Counted from the stretch's first letter, positions 1-9,329 are shown. The stretch is DNA of 64,000 nucleotides from Paenibacillus lignilyticus (GCF_017942085.1 NZ_JAGKSP010000003.1:310001-374000); one strand, 5' to 3'. Notes: generated from the sequence alone by a model not told the origin. Program-made: numbers and translations.

Positions 1-1
1 T

Positions 2-53
2 TGACCATAAATTCTTGTCATCAACATTATAACATGACCATAGAATCTAGTCA
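2..53. repeat. pair of 19-nt direct repeats with TGAC/GTCA ends
   Basis: Two 19-nt copies at 2-20 and 35-53 match at 16 of 19 positions. Each begins TGACCATA and ends GTCA, so each is itself a short imperfect palindrome. The spacing is 33 nt, about three helical turns. This looks like a tandem operator for a gene beyond the left edge. No regulator is recognised. Confidence 0.4.
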
Positions 54-92
54 AACAAGCTTGTCCACGCGAATATCGTGCGATGTAATCGA

Positions 93-329
93 TTAATCAG
101 GTCCTTGATCCTGATCAGCAGTCTCTTCGATTCCAATCAGATCTCCGGGCTGCACATTAAAATATAAACAGAGTTTAAGCAGCAAATCTCTCGGATACTG
201 GACCATCTCATCCTTATACATGCGGCGAATGGAATCAAAGTGATAATTGACCTCCTTCGCAAGCTTGCGAATCGATAATTTAGGATCATGTTTCTCCATA
301 ACCTCTTTAAGTCTACTGCGTATAACCAT
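93..329 (-). CDS. XRE/Cro-type helix-turn-helix regulator
   Basis: A 78-aa protein that is essentially a single Cro/CI-type DNA-binding domain: LSIRKLAKEVNYHFDSIRRMY forms the helix-turn-helix, followed by the LCLYFNVQPGDLI segment typical of YozG-like minimal XRE proteins. A GAGGGGGG ribosome binding site precedes the ATG. A good sigma-A promoter lies upstream on the same strand. The target is unknown; this class usually acts as a repressor of itself or a neighbour. It is divergent from the flavoprotein gene at 540, so it could regulate that gene, but no shared operator is evident. Confidence 0.85.
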   Translation of the reverse strand: MVIRSRLKEVMEKHDPKLSIRKLAKEVNYHFDSIRRMYKDEMVQYPRDLLLKLCLYFNVQPGDLIGIEETADQDQGPD

Positions 330-350
330 TACTCACGCCCCCCCTCATTT

Positions 351-379
351 ACTATATAAAGGAACTTTTAGTGAGTCAA
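351..379 (-). promoter_or_regulatory. sigma-A promoter of the XRE gene
   Basis: On the minus strand TTGACT (374-379) is followed after exactly 17 nt by TATAGT (351-356), about 22 nt upstream of the start codon. This is a near-consensus vegetative promoter. Confidence 0.65.
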
Positions 380-539
380 ATGGACAAGTAATCACGGTCG
401 AGAGACAGGTTTACCTTTATTACACGTACTTCAAATATTTTAGGGAAAATTTGGGGTTGTCGACAGTAACCGCCACTTCTCGCTCCTCCGAATGCGTTAA
501 ACTGGTACTGGCACTTAATCTTGGAGGGGGGCTCGTCAT

Positions 540-2135
540 TTGAACAAGTATGATGTCATCATGATTGGCACTGGTCATAACGCACTCATTACAGCTGCTT
601 ATCTTACACGCGCGGGAAGAAGCGTCCTATTGCTGGAGAAGAACGACCGCCCGGGCGGGTTTTTACGGACGGAAGAACTCACATTGCCAGGGTTTAAACA
701 TGATGTATACGCCGCTGCTCACCCTCTCTTCCTGACAGGTCCTGCTTATGCGGATTTCAAGAAAGAGCTCGAAGCGCGTGGCCTGCATTACGTCAACACG
801 GACCTGCCCACCGGTGTTTCAATGGAAAACGGGGATACGGCCGTCTTCGCAAGGTCAGTCGAAGAGCTTACCGTCGAAGCCGAACGCCTCGCGCCGGGTG
901 ACGGAGCGGTACTTGAACGAATGTTCGCGGCATTCGCGCCTTATGCCAGTGATGTGTTTGAATTGTTCAACTTAGATTTATCCAGTCAACAAGCTAGCGA
1001 AATTATTCATAGGTTGCTATATGACAAACGAGTTGGGGGCAAAAGCATACCGTCGTTCACCCCATCCCTGTTCTCGACCGCCCGAAATGTCGTAAGTGAA
1101 TTCCAGTCGCCGGTCATGCGCGCCATGCTGGCTTCATGGGTCACACATTTAGGTCGAACACCTGATGAAATCGGCAGCGGAATCTGGGTGCCGCTCACAG
1201 CAATGGCGCTTATGGGCGGCGGGATGCCAATACCTGCAGGCGGGAGCGAACAGCTTGCACAGGCTTTGACTCGGTTAGTACAGGATCAAGGCGGCAAGAT
1301 CCTTACCGGTACGATGGTCAAGAAGATCATCGTCAAACATGGAAAAGCGGTCGGCGTTCGCACGGCCGATGGCGAAGAATACCATGCGAAGCATGCGGTC
1401 GTCGCTTCAACCGGCCCGGATCAGCTGTTCCTGTCGCTGTTGGCGGATACCGAAGTCAGCCCTGACATCCGCGGTGAAGCGAAGCGGTTCCGCTACGGAA
1501 GGGGATGTGTTCAGATCCATCTCGCGCTAAGCGAAGCGCCGAAATGGCCGGATGGCCGATTCCATCGCGTCGGGCAGCCTCATTTAACCGATGGGCTCGA
1601 CGGGTTTACCCAAGCCATCGCACAAGGAATGGCCGGTTTGCTTCCAGCCAAACCAACGTTTACCGTGGATTGCTCGACCAACCTTGATCCCTCCAGAGCA
1701 CCTGCCGGCAAAGCGATTATGCGGCTCCAAGTTCTCGAAGTTCCTTGCCGCCCGCGCGGTGATGCTGCCGGCCTGATTGATGTTGGCGACGGTACGTGGA
1801 CGCCTGATCTTACCGAACGCTTCGCGGAGCGCGTAATTGCCGTAGTTGGTAAGCATATTCCGAACATTCCGGACGCGATTATCGGGAAATCCGTCGTCAC
1901 GCCGGACACAATCGCCCGTTTCAACCCGAACTCCGGGCCCGGCGACCCTTATGGAGGCTCACATGATTTCGCGCAAAGCTACTTGTTCCGACCGTTGCCG
2001 TCCCAACCAAGCCACAGAACTGCGATTCCAAATTTGTTTATGTTAGGTGCGGCTACATGGCCGGGTCATGGCATTAACGGCGGATCAGGTTATATTGTGG
2101 CGCAGCAGCTGTTAGCTCAAGGCCTGCATGAATAG
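540..2135 (+). CDS. phytoene-dehydrogenase-like FAD-dependent oxidoreductase
   Basis: A 531-aa protein of the CrtI/PYROXD2-like flavoprotein group (COG1233 type). The N-terminal dinucleotide-binding motif is GTGHNALITAAYLTRAG followed by LLLEKNDRPGG. The C-terminus has the second FAD-contact segment (GAATWPGHGINGGSGYI). The start is TTG at 540, preceded by GGAGGGGGG with about 10 nt spacing. The substrate cannot be told: the family includes carotenoid desaturases and many uncharacterised oxidases, and no crtB/crtE-type gene is nearby, so carotenoid synthesis is not supported. It appears monocistronic, ending at a terminator at 2187. Confidence 0.8.
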   Translation: MNKYDVIMIGTGHNALITAAYLTRAGRSVLLLEKNDRPGGFLRTEELTLPGFKHDVYAAAHPLFLTGPAYADFKKELEARGLHYVNTDLPTGVSMENGDTAVFARSVEELTVEAERLAPGDGAVLERMFAAFAPYASDVFELFNLDLSSQQASEIIHRLLYDKRVGGKSIPSFTPSLFSTARNVVSEFQSPVMRAMLASWVTHLGRTPDEIGSGIWVPLTAMALMGGGMPIPAGGSEQLAQALTRLVQDQGGKILTGTMVKKIIVKHGKAVGVRTADGEEYHAKHAVVASTGPDQLFLSLLADTEVSPDIRGEAKRFRYGRGCVQIHLALSEAPKWPDGRFHRVGQPHLTDGLDGFTQAIAQGMAGLLPAKPTFTVDCSTNLDPSRAPAGKAIMRLQVLEVPCRPRGDAAGLIDVGDGTWTPDLTERFAERVIAVVGKHIPNIPDAIIGKSVVTPDTIARFNPNSGPGDPYGGSHDFAQSYLFRPLPSQPSHRTAIPNLFMLGAATWPGHGINGGSGYIVAQQLLAQGLHE

Positions 2136-2186
2136 AATCACAACGAAAAGCTGCCGGACTTATTCTCCGGCAGCCGAATTACAGAG

Positions 2187-2219
2187 AAACCCTATGTATG
2201 GTTCACGTTGGGTTTTTTT
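2187..2219 (+). terminator. intrinsic terminator
   Basis: AAACCC pairs with GGGTTT across an 18-nt loop and runs into seven T residues. It ends the flavoprotein transcript. A second hairpin (2149-2174, CTGCCGGA stem) lies just upstream without a T tract. Confidence 0.65.
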
Positions 2220-2264
2220 CTGCACGCCTTCTCGGCGCTCCGACAGCTTTCACTTTATCTCTGC

Positions 2265-4346
2265 TCAATCTTTATCCTTCGCTCCGCCATGCTTGTCGTG
2301 CCCCTTCGGGGGACGGCCCTCGTCATTCTTGCCGTGGTCTTTCTTTGGACCTTTGTGATCTGGTCCTTTATGATCCGGGCCTTTATTTCCTTTATCCGGC
2401 TTGTGATCCTTATCTCGATCATCCGCTTTCGACGGTTTCCCGGGTTTCTTCACAGCACTGCCGGGCGCTTTCGGAAAAGCGAGTATCGGTTCGCCTTTCA
2501 GCGCCTCGCTCATCAGCTCCCGGAAAACAGCCGCCGCTGCCTTGGATGTTGTCGTTAGGTAGTGCTGTGCATCCGTATGATCGTACCCAAGCCATACGGC
2601 TCCGACAAGCTGCGGAGTATAGCCGACAAACCAGTTGTCTTTGATTCCTTCGCCTCCGGTTCCCGGCATTTCGGTCGTGCCTGTTTTACCGGCGACAGGT
2701 CGACCTGCAAGGGCGGCTGCCTCCCCTGTTCCTTCCTCAACGACGCCCTCAAGCATTGCGGTCATCGTACGCGCGACGGAAGATTCGGTCGTCTTCACGC
2801 CCGCATCTCCGGCAGCTTCAGCCAGTACTTCGCCATCTGCCGATTCGATGCTGATAATGGAGTGGGCAGGATTGCGGGTCCCGTCATTGGCAAAGACACT
2901 GAATGCTTCAGCCATAGTCAGCGGAGAGACACCTTCTTGGAGTCCGCCCAGTGCAAGCCCAAGCGTTCTGTCCTCTTCCGTGAGCTCGATTCCGAAACGC
3001 TCAGCTGCCTCCATCCCCGCATCGATCCCCATCTCATTCAATAACCGCACGGCCGGAATGTTGTAGGAATTTACGATCGCTTCGTAGATCGATACTTCTC
3101 CGTGGTAGCCGCCTCCGGCATTCTTCGGTTCATACCCTCCGAAGGTGATAGGCTCGTCGAGCAGCCTATCATCAGGACGATAGCCCTGTTCAAAAGCCGG
3201 CGTGTATACGGAAATCGGCTTCATCGTGGAACCGGGCTGTCGCTTCAGCTGCACGGCGCGGTTAAATCCACGGAAAGGCTGCTGCCCTCTTCCGCCAACG
3301 AGCGCTTTAATCCCGCCATCACGCGGATCGACGAGTACCGCACCGCTTTGAATAAGCTGATCGTTAGCGCTGTTTGGAAACACGGAATTGTTTGCATACA
3401 CCTGTTCCGCAGCTTGCTGCATTTTCGTATCCAACGCCGTATGTATCCGCAGTCCTCCATGCAGGATTTCATTCTCGGTCAACCCGTACAAGGCGGATGC
3501 TTCTCGAATGATTTGATCCACATAATACGGATACTTTATGCCTTCTCCTCGGTTTGGCTTGGCGCTTCCGAGTTTGATCGGCTCACGGATCGTCTTCTCA
3601 TACGCGGCTGGGCTTAGTTTCCCTTGATCCTTCATGAGCTGAAGGACGATATTGCGGCGTTCTAACGCTTTATCGAGGTGCTTAAACGGCGAAAGCGCCG
3701 AAGGAGCTCGGATAATGCCTGCCAGCATCGCTGACTCTGAAAGCGTAAGGTTCTCGACCTTCTTGCTGAAGTAAGTCTCTGCCGCTCGTTTAATTCCCCA
3801 AGCCCCTTCGCCAAAGTAGATTTGGTTGATATACATCTCGATGATTTGTTGTTTATCGTATTCTCCCTCGATTTTTTTGGACAAGAGTACTTCATTCCAT
3901 TTCCTGCCCCACGTTCGATCATGAGTCAGAAAGACATTCTTAGCCAGCTGTTGCGTGATCGTGCTCGCACCTTGTACCGTCTTTCCGCTCGTTAGGTTGG
4001 TCATTAACGCACGGGCAATGCCCCATAGGTCAGCCCCGTTATGCTCAAAGAAACGTTTATCTTCAACCGCAACGACTGCATCGATGAGATGCTTCGGCAA
4101 TTGCTCGAATGTAACGGGTTCAATGGTATTGAGTGAAATTCGGCTTGCTACTTCATCATCTTGATCATAGATAATCGTTGCTGCCGGAAGCGGCTTGGCC
4201 AGCAAAGTAATATCCTGCTTGTTTACCAGTGCGCCGAAGACGGCCCAGCCTAAAGCAACAAATAATAGACATGACAGTATGACTGCTACTCCTATCTTCT
4301 TCCACGGCAATTGTATTGTCGATCTCTCTTTACTTCTCGGTTTCAT
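2265..4346 (-). CDS. class A penicillin-binding protein (transglycosylase/transpeptidase)
   Basis: A 693-aa bifunctional peptidoglycan synthase. A basic N-terminus is followed by one membrane anchor (about residues 17-37). The GT51 glycosyltransferase domain carries EDKRFFEHNGADLWG and the QLAKN segment. The transpeptidase domain carries the acyl-enzyme STMK motif, SYN and KTGTT. The last ~60 residues are a low-complexity Lys/Asp/Gly/His tail, presumably extracytoplasmic. It is a single gene with its own ribosome binding site (GGAAGAGG/GGGAG). It resembles PBP1A/PonA or PBP4/PbpD types; which one cannot be settled by eye. Confidence 0.93.
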   Translation of the reverse strand: MKPRSKERSTIQLPWKKIGVAVILSCLLFVALGWAVFGALVNKQDITLLAKPLPAATIIYDQDDEVASRISLNTIEPVTFEQLPKHLIDAVVAVEDKRFFEHNGADLWGIARALMTNLTSGKTVQGASTITQQLAKNVFLTHDRTWGRKWNEVLLSKKIEGEYDKQQIIEMYINQIYFGEGAWGIKRAAETYFSKKVENLTLSESAMLAGIIRAPSALSPFKHLDKALERRNIVLQLMKDQGKLSPAAYEKTIREPIKLGSAKPNRGEGIKYPYYVDQIIREASALYGLTENEILHGGLRIHTALDTKMQQAAEQVYANNSVFPNSANDQLIQSGAVLVDPRDGGIKALVGGRGQQPFRGFNRAVQLKRQPGSTMKPISVYTPAFEQGYRPDDRLLDEPITFGGYEPKNAGGGYHGEVSIYEAIVNSYNIPAVRLLNEMGIDAGMEAAERFGIELTEEDRTLGLALGGLQEGVSPLTMAEAFSVFANDGTRNPAHSIISIESADGEVLAEAAGDAGVKTTESSVARTMTAMLEGVVEEGTGEAAALAGRPVAGKTGTTEMPGTGGEGIKDNWFVGYTPQLVGAVWLGYDHTDAQHYLTTTSKAAAAVFRELMSEALKGEPILAFPKAPGSAVKKPGKPSKADDRDKDHKPDKGNKGPDHKGPDHKGPKKDHGKNDEGRPPKGHDKHGGAKDKD

Positions 4347-4470
4347 ATAAGTCTCCCAACCTCTTCCTATCCTGCCCTGCCTCAGATAGTAGTTCGCAGA
4401 GAGAACCGAATTTCAGTAGGTTGAAGCCCTAATTTGTTCTTTGTAATTACTGGGGAATGCGAAATAACAT

Positions 4471-4492
4471 AAAAAAAACCGCGAAGCGCGGA
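4471..4492 (-). terminator. intrinsic terminator after the GyrI-like gene
   Basis: Minus strand CCGCG-CTT-CGCGG followed by eight T residues, just downstream of the stop at 4519. Confidence 0.75.
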
Positions 4493-4518
4493 TTCTAAAG
4501 TATGGCTGGATGCTATCA

Positions 4519-5010
4519 CTATACAAATGACTTCTCCTTGATTGGACAATAAATCGTGATTTCGTTGCGTACATCATCCGTTTCTCGCATCGTCTTCTCG
4601 TCGTATCGCTCAAAATAATACGATACATCGTCATATTCATAGCCGTTTTCGGCGATCCATTTGGATGTAAATTCATAGGCGGTTACGAGCTTGCTCGCTG
4701 CTCCGCGGTAGTAGGTAACCGAGTATACTCGAGGCAAGAGGTGGAGATGTACCATGCCGTGAGGTACATTAGACAGAGGTTCTACTTCGTAGCAGTAATA
4801 AAAATCAAGAAGACCGTCGTTTCCTTTATAATTCGGAGGCGTAATTCCATAAGTCACTTCACGATTTCTGATATTCCCAATTTCATCGCTTCTCCTTACG
4901 ACCTCATGCAGTGCCTGGTTAACTGCATTCCCTAAATTCGACATGAGACTGCTTGCACGTACTCCAACGAAAGACGAAATTGTACTTGTTTGAATGATTT
5001 CGATCTTCAT
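4519..5010 (-). CDS. GyrI-like/effector-binding-domain protein
   Basis: A 163-aa stand-alone protein resembling the GyrI-like small-molecule-binding fold (also the C-terminal domain of AraC/MerR regulators such as Rob and BmrR). It has two repeated beta-alpha-beta halves, with HLHLLPRVYSVTYYRGA in the middle and EITIYCPIKE at the C-terminus. No DNA-binding domain is present. Such free-standing proteins bind hydrophobic amphiphiles or cyclopropanoid toxins in some species; the ligand here is unknown. The ATG follows a GAGGTG ribosome binding site, and a strong terminator follows. It appears monocistronic. Confidence 0.6.
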   Translation of the reverse strand: MKIEIIQTSTISSFVGVRASSLMSNLGNAVNQALHEVVRRSDEIGNIRNREVTYGITPPNYKGNDGLLDFYYCYEVEPLSNVPHGMVHLHLLPRVYSVTYYRGAASKLVTAYEFTSKWIAENGYEYDDVSYYFERYDEKTMRETDDVRNEITIYCPIKEKSFV

Positions 5011-5134
5011 TCTTGCACCTCACTTTAACGTTATACATCAACATTTCTAGAGTTGGATAACGTTTCCTGCCACTATGTTAACAATATTTTTCCATATTCC
5101 CTGTAACGATTCCAAGCCTTAAGGGATATTCTAT

Positions 5135-5150
5135 ATAGTCAAATGACTAT
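5135..5150. promoter_or_regulatory. 16-nt palindrome upstream of the LysM gene
   Basis: ATAGTCA-AA-TGACTAT, perfect 7-nt arms, 25 nt before the LysM start codon. It could be an operator or a 5' UTR hairpin. Confidence 0.35.
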
Positions 5151-5174
5151 TCCAACATCATGGAGGTTACCGAA

Positions 5175-5573
5175 ATGAATCGTGGATTTTTCCCCGGAGG
5201 TGGATTTGGCGGAGGATTTGGTGGAGGTTTCGGCCGTCGCCCGTTTTTCCGTCCCTTTCCTCATCCATTCTTCCCAGGACGTTTCTTGTTTCCGTTCTTT
5301 TCCTTTTCACCGTTTTTCTTCCCATTCTTTCGCGACGGTCAATCGGATGACATGGTTTTCGCGCAGCATCAGATTCAACCCGGCGATACATTCGCCTCTA
5401 TCGGCCACAAATATAATATCCCCATGCCGATCCTAGAGGAAGCAAACCCGCAGCATAAGAACCCGAACCAGTTGAAAGTTGGCGAGACGATCGTCATCCC
5501 GCGTATTTCCAATATGGTTTGCCATAAAACCTATTCGGAAATGGCCCAGCAGCCTTCCGAAGTTCAGAAATAA
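5175..5573 (+). CDS. LysM-domain protein with Gly/Phe/Pro-rich N-terminus
   Basis: A 132-aa protein. The first ~55 residues are GGGF repeats followed by an Arg/Pro/Phe-rich stretch. The C-terminal half is a single LysM peptidoglycan-binding module (QIQPGDTFASIGHKYNIP ... NPNQLKVGETIVIP). The start chosen is the ATG at 5175 because GGAGG at 5162-5166 sits 8 nt before it; the upstream in-frame ATG at 5160 overlaps that site. There is no signal peptide, which fits a spore coat or cortex-associated LysM protein loaded from the mother cell. That role is inferred from composition only. Confidence 0.75.
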   Translation: MNRGFFPGGGFGGGFGGGFGRRPFFRPFPHPFFPGRFLFPFFSFSPFFFPFFRDGQSDDMVFAQHQIQPGDTFASIGHKYNIPMPILEEANPQHKNPNQLKVGETIVIPRISNMVCHKTYSEMAQQPSEVQK

Positions 5574-5614
5574 ATAGTATCGCCTATCCATAATCCATGA
5601 AGCAGGTAACGATG

Positions 5615-5664
5615 CAAAAAGCCCTCTGAAACGCAGTAAACTGCGAATCAGAAGGCTTTTATTC
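5615..5664. terminator. bidirectional terminator
   Basis: A long hairpin (AAAGCCCTCTGA...CGCAG/CTGCG...TCAGAAGGCTTT) with A/T tracts on both sides, between the convergent LysM and phosphotransferase genes. It overlaps the stop codon of the minus-strand gene. Confidence 0.75.
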
Positions 5665-6597
5665 ATTCAGATTCATTTCAACCACTTTCCTGGCAAACTC
5701 GGCAAAATATGCAATGTGGTCCGGGCTTCGATCTATTGCCCATCTAAGTTTATCGAACGCTCTAAGCAGCATTAACGGCTTTAAATCCGTGAAGTCATCT
5801 AACTTTCTCCCATACCCATCCAGAAAAGCTTGAAAATCCTCAGCATCCGGCCCGTCGCCTACTATCACGCATTGCAGCACTTGCATAATATCGCCATCCG
5901 GCACCACGTGAACCTCTGCACTGCCCCAGTCCAGCAATCGAACTTCTCCCGTAGGACTGACCAACGTATTCTTCAGCGAGAGATCGCCATGGTTCAAGCC
6001 GAACCGATAGGCTGTTCGCTTCACAAGCTCGAATCGTTCCTTCACTTTCACCGATTCTTCTTGGGAGATGACGCCTAGTTCGATGAACCGATCATCTGCA
6101 GTCAGACTGTTGATGTTATATTGCACATACCCCTTCCAGCTGCCGTCAGACCCGGGATGAGGAGGCGATTTGAACTCACCTGTTGTGGCATTGATCAGTT
6201 CCTCCCCGAAGCCCCGTGCATCGATCGTATGGACGCGTCTGACATAGATTCCGAGCTGTCGCCAAACTTCTGACTCCCTGGTTATGGCGTCTAACCCGTT
6301 GTCTCCATCTACGAAGGATTGAAGCATATAGGCGGTATCTCCGGCTATTCCTATCGCCAGCACTTCAGGACCGGGCACGCCGGCAGCGGCTGCTTGCTCC
6401 ATGCACCATTTTTCCTTGATATAGATGGGATAAACCGAGGAGTCGTTCATGCGAACCACAACCTTATGAGCAGCGGTCTCGACTACACAAACTTCATTCA
6501 CGAAGCCCTTGCCAAGGATCTGGTACGAGGATATCACTTGTTCCTGCAAATAATCGCCTGCTATTTGTTCTGCTTGATTTACGCTCGAGTTCTCCAT
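5659..6597 (-). CDS. aminoglycoside-phosphotransferase-fold kinase
   Basis: A 312-aa APH/choline-kinase-family protein. VVVRMNDSS holds the ATP-binding Lys, LNHGDLSLKNTLV the catalytic loop (HGDxxxxN) and VRLLDWGSAEV the Mg-binding Asp (normally DxD/DWG). The ATG at 6597 (MENSSVN) is preferred over further upstream codons because AAGGAGG precedes it, although the 16-nt spacing is long. The substrate is unknown; this fold phosphorylates antibiotics, homoserine, choline and others, and resistance should not be assumed. It is monocistronic between two terminators. Confidence 0.75.
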   Translation of the reverse strand: MENSSVNQAEQIAGDYLQEQVISSYQILGKGFVNEVCVVETAAHKVVVRMNDSSVYPIYIKEKWCMEQAAAAGVPGPEVLAIGIAGDTAYMLQSFVDGDNGLDAITRESEVWRQLGIYVRRVHTIDARGFGEELINATTGEFKSPPHPGSDGSWKGYVQYNINSLTADDRFIELGVISQEESVKVKERFELVKRTAYRFGLNHGDLSLKNTLVSPTGEVRLLDWGSAEVHVVPDGDIMQVLQCVIVGDGPDAEDFQAFLDGYGRKLDDFTDLKPLMLLRAFDKLRWAIDRSPDHIAYFAEFARKVVEMNLNE

Positions 6598-6716
6598 GGC
6601 GCTTTCAGCAAATCCTCCTTCATATCCTGTCCATTTCCGCTCTTGGTGGATGTTTATTAAACGCAATGAAGTGGAAAAAGTTGCAAACAGCGTGAAGCCG
6701 GATGAAGCAAACGAAA

Positions 6717-6748
6717 AGAGACTGCCGAACAATCGTCCGGCAGTCTCT
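6717..6748 (-). terminator. terminator of the SLH-like gene
   Basis: Minus strand GAGACTGCCG ... CGGCAGTCTC followed by TTTTCGTTT, 20 nt past the stop at 6771. Confidence 0.75.
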
Positions 6749-6770
6749 GGATTAGATCATGTTGGGGCTA

Positions 6771-7811
6771 TTATCTAGCATCAGGAGCAGGGTGGGCCTT
6801 CAAATAAGCAACGGCATTGTTGATGGCTTCCGAAGCTTCTCCATACGTTATTTCACCCTTCGGATTGAAGCTGCCGTCGCTGCTAAGCTTTACGATCCCG
6901 TAGCTGAGTGAGCGTTGGATGGCACCCGAATTGACAACGTCGATTTGATCTGCATCCTTGATCTCGGTGACGACTACATTGATCAAGGGCAGCTTGCCTG
7001 CTTCTTCAACCGCTTTGACGAGCTGTGTAATAAATGCTTCACGCGTAAATGCTGCGCTAGGGTCGGCATTCTCGCTCAGAGACGGTGTTACGCCAATTGC
7101 TGCACCGATCATCTCGTTACCTTGCTTAATGGATACTTTGCTGTTTGCATCGATAGGCGCTGCATGTGCTTTCATGTAAGCCAGTGCATTGTAAATTTCA
7201 ACTGCCGCTTCCGAACGTGTAATGATCACCTTCGGATTCACTTTGCCATCTTCGCCAAGTTTAATGACGCCGTAGTTCAGTGCGCGTGTGATGGAACCCG
7301 AGTACTCGATGTTAATTTGATCCTGGTCCGCGATCTCTACGACAACCGGCTTGATCATTGGCAATTTGCCGGTTACTTCGATGGCATGGATAAGCTCGTG
7401 TGTAAATTCTTCGCGCGTTAATTGCTTGTTCGGATTCAAATCTTTCGGGAGGTCAAGGCCGTTGACTGCGGCAATGATCAGCGCATCCGCGTACCAAGCT
7501 TTATCGTTTGCGTTCACGAAATAATCAGTCGCTTTCGGTTCTTTAAAGAAGCGAACCAAATCCAAGTTCAAGTCCAGGGCATTGACGATGAGCTGCACGC
7601 CTTGAGCTGCCGTCATTGTTGCATGCGGCGCAAATTGGTCAGCCGAGATTCCTTTGATCAAACCGCGCTGCTGCAAGGAAATGATCTCATTCTTCCCAGC
7701 ATTGTTGCCCAGATCCGTGAAACCGGAAGTTGCAGCGAAGCTCTGGCTTGCAAAAGCGAATACCATCGTCGCCGCTGCCGTTAAAGTGATCATTTTGAAT
7801 GTTTTTCTCAT
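6771..7811 (-). CDS. secreted SLH-like repeat protein
   Basis: A 346-aa protein with a clear Sec signal peptide (MRKTFKMITLTAAATMVFAFASQSFA, cleavage near residue 26). It then carries several S-layer-homology-like repeats (FTDLGNNAGKNEIISLQQRGLIKGISADQFAPHATMTAAQ; VNPKVIITRSEAAVEIYNAL; FNPKGEITYGEASEAINNAV). Two internal blocks (about residues 130-215 and 250-335) are clearly duplicated, each with the pattern 'GKLPxI..VVxEIxDxDQI'. No sortase motif or enzymatic domain is seen. A surface-layer or wall-associated role is likely. Confidence 0.8.
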   Translation of the reverse strand: MRKTFKMITLTAAATMVFAFASQSFAATSGFTDLGNNAGKNEIISLQQRGLIKGISADQFAPHATMTAAQGVQLIVNALDLNLDLVRFFKEPKATDYFVNANDKAWYADALIIAAVNGLDLPKDLNPNKQLTREEFTHELIHAIEVTGKLPMIKPVVVEIADQDQINIEYSGSITRALNYGVIKLGEDGKVNPKVIITRSEAAVEIYNALAYMKAHAAPIDANSKVSIKQGNEMIGAAIGVTPSLSENADPSAAFTREAFITQLVKAVEEAGKLPLINVVVTEIKDADQIDVVNSGAIQRSLSYGIVKLSSDGSFNPKGEITYGEASEAINNAVAYLKAHPAPDAR

Positions 7812-7961
7812 TATCGTTCACCTCATGAAGTAAATTGGCTTTCAGGTAAGGTAGACGAGCATGAATTGGAAAAGGTTACAGAAAGCAACCGGATTAATTG
7901 TTAAGGTATTGTAAATCCGATATTCACCTAGCTACCTATTCATTACAATGGCCTGATTGCA

Positions 7962-9329
7962 TTAGAATAATGCCGGTTTCAAGGTCCATGTTTGCAGCTG
8001 AGACTGTCGAATCAGATTCGGCACTTTCAGATCAGGAGGAAACGGGCTCCACTGCGGCCCCCAATACTCATCCGTACGCGCATGCTCTTTCGATTTCAAT
8101 ACGGCGCCGGTCATGATTTCGATACGATCCTCATCCCCGTTGCCATTCGCAATAACAGATGCCAACGTACAGGTAAGGTCAACGGGATTTATGCGGTATT
8201 CGGCTACGATGAAATAATCAGGAAGCTGCTTGTCATCCAACAAACCGGGATATTGCCCGGAGATCGCTTGCTTAATGTCCGCAACCCGAACCGGTTCGGC
8301 CGGATCGCTTTGTGTTTCATTTTCCGGACCATAGATGAGTTCAGGGATTAAGTCTTGTCCAAGCAGATACCGGCAAAATACAGAATGCAGTTCCGATGCA
8401 GACAAAGAGTAGTCACGGAATATCGTATAGTTTAGTTCATTGGAGATCCCGGCCGCGATAGCGCGGATATCCGAAGCTTGCAATGGCTTCCGATTGGATT
8501 TCTCCATCTCATAAGCTTCCATTGCACCGATATAGTCCGCATTTGATTTTGTACGCGTATGGTCAATAAATTTGCCCAGCATGTCGATATAGCGTTCCAT
8601 CTCCCCTGCCGGTCTGAGCGGAGCTGGCTGCCACTGATCGCGCGGGGTATTGTGACCCTTATTGTAGTTCACGCCGTCCCAGAATCCGGTACATGCAAAC
8701 TCGCAGGGATGATAATAGATGCTAATGAACCCATCTTGGTCTTCGAGAGAAAGTTCGTCGTACAGCCGGTCGAATACCGCCATGCCCTCTTCCAGGCCGT
8801 CCTCTCTTAAATCCATGCGCATAATGCCCTTCATATCGGTAAGATTGAGCAATCCGCCGTACCAGAACGGTTGATGATCCAGTGTAATTTGATCATGTAC
8901 ATCCAGATAAACCGGAATTCCCCAGCTTCGAAGCACAGGAAAGGTTTGCGGTGCCCAAGAATAACCGGCCTGGCCGTAACATCGGCTGGATTGACCCGTA
9001 ATCCGCGTTACATCCTCCAGCCCCATTCTCTCTCGCAGGGCATACTCCGCAGCACCATCTGCAAAGCCGTAGCTCTCCAAATATTCGCTTACCGTGGGAT
9101 GCACGCTGTGCCAATCCGTATGATAGCCGATTTCATGATGAGCGAGCTGCTCTATAATATCCTGCCGGTTATTACGTTCTAATTTGCGGGCCTTCTCACC
9201 GACGATCTTGAATATTCCCTTGATGTTGCGATTGTTTAACAGTTGTACAACGGCAAGCAAAGCCTCTTCGGACTCCTTGGTTATGTAGTCTTCCGTATCG
9301 AACCAAAGCATGACATGAACATTGGCCAT
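7962..9329 (-). CDS. NodB-like polysaccharide-deacetylase-fold protein
   Basis: A 455-aa protein with no signal peptide. The N-terminus has the NodB-type start (MLWFDTEDY), with the Asp of the DD motif partly preserved, and HHEIGYHTDWHSVHP in place of the metal-binding HxxxH. The ~200-residue C-terminal half is unfamiliar. It starts 26 nt after the MmcQ-like gene, so the two probably share a transcript. Absence of an export signal makes a cytoplasmic amide/carbohydrate hydrolase, rather than a wall deacetylase, more likely. Confidence 0.65.
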   Translation of the reverse strand: MANVHVMLWFDTEDYITKESEEALLAVVQLLNNRNIKGIFKIVGEKARKLERNNRQDIIEQLAHHEIGYHTDWHSVHPTVSEYLESYGFADGAAEYALRERMGLEDVTRITGQSSRCYGQAGYSWAPQTFPVLRSWGIPVYLDVHDQITLDHQPFWYGGLLNLTDMKGIMRMDLREDGLEEGMAVFDRLYDELSLEDQDGFISIYYHPCEFACTGFWDGVNYNKGHNTPRDQWQPAPLRPAGEMERYIDMLGKFIDHTRTKSNADYIGAMEAYEMEKSNRKPLQASDIRAIAAGISNELNYTIFRDYSLSASELHSVFCRYLLGQDLIPELIYGPENETQSDPAEPVRVADIKQAISGQYPGLLDDKQLPDYFIVAEYRINPVDLTCTLASVIANGNGDEDRIEIMTGAVLKSKEHARTDEYWGPQWSPFPPDLKVPNLIRQSQLQTWTLKPALF

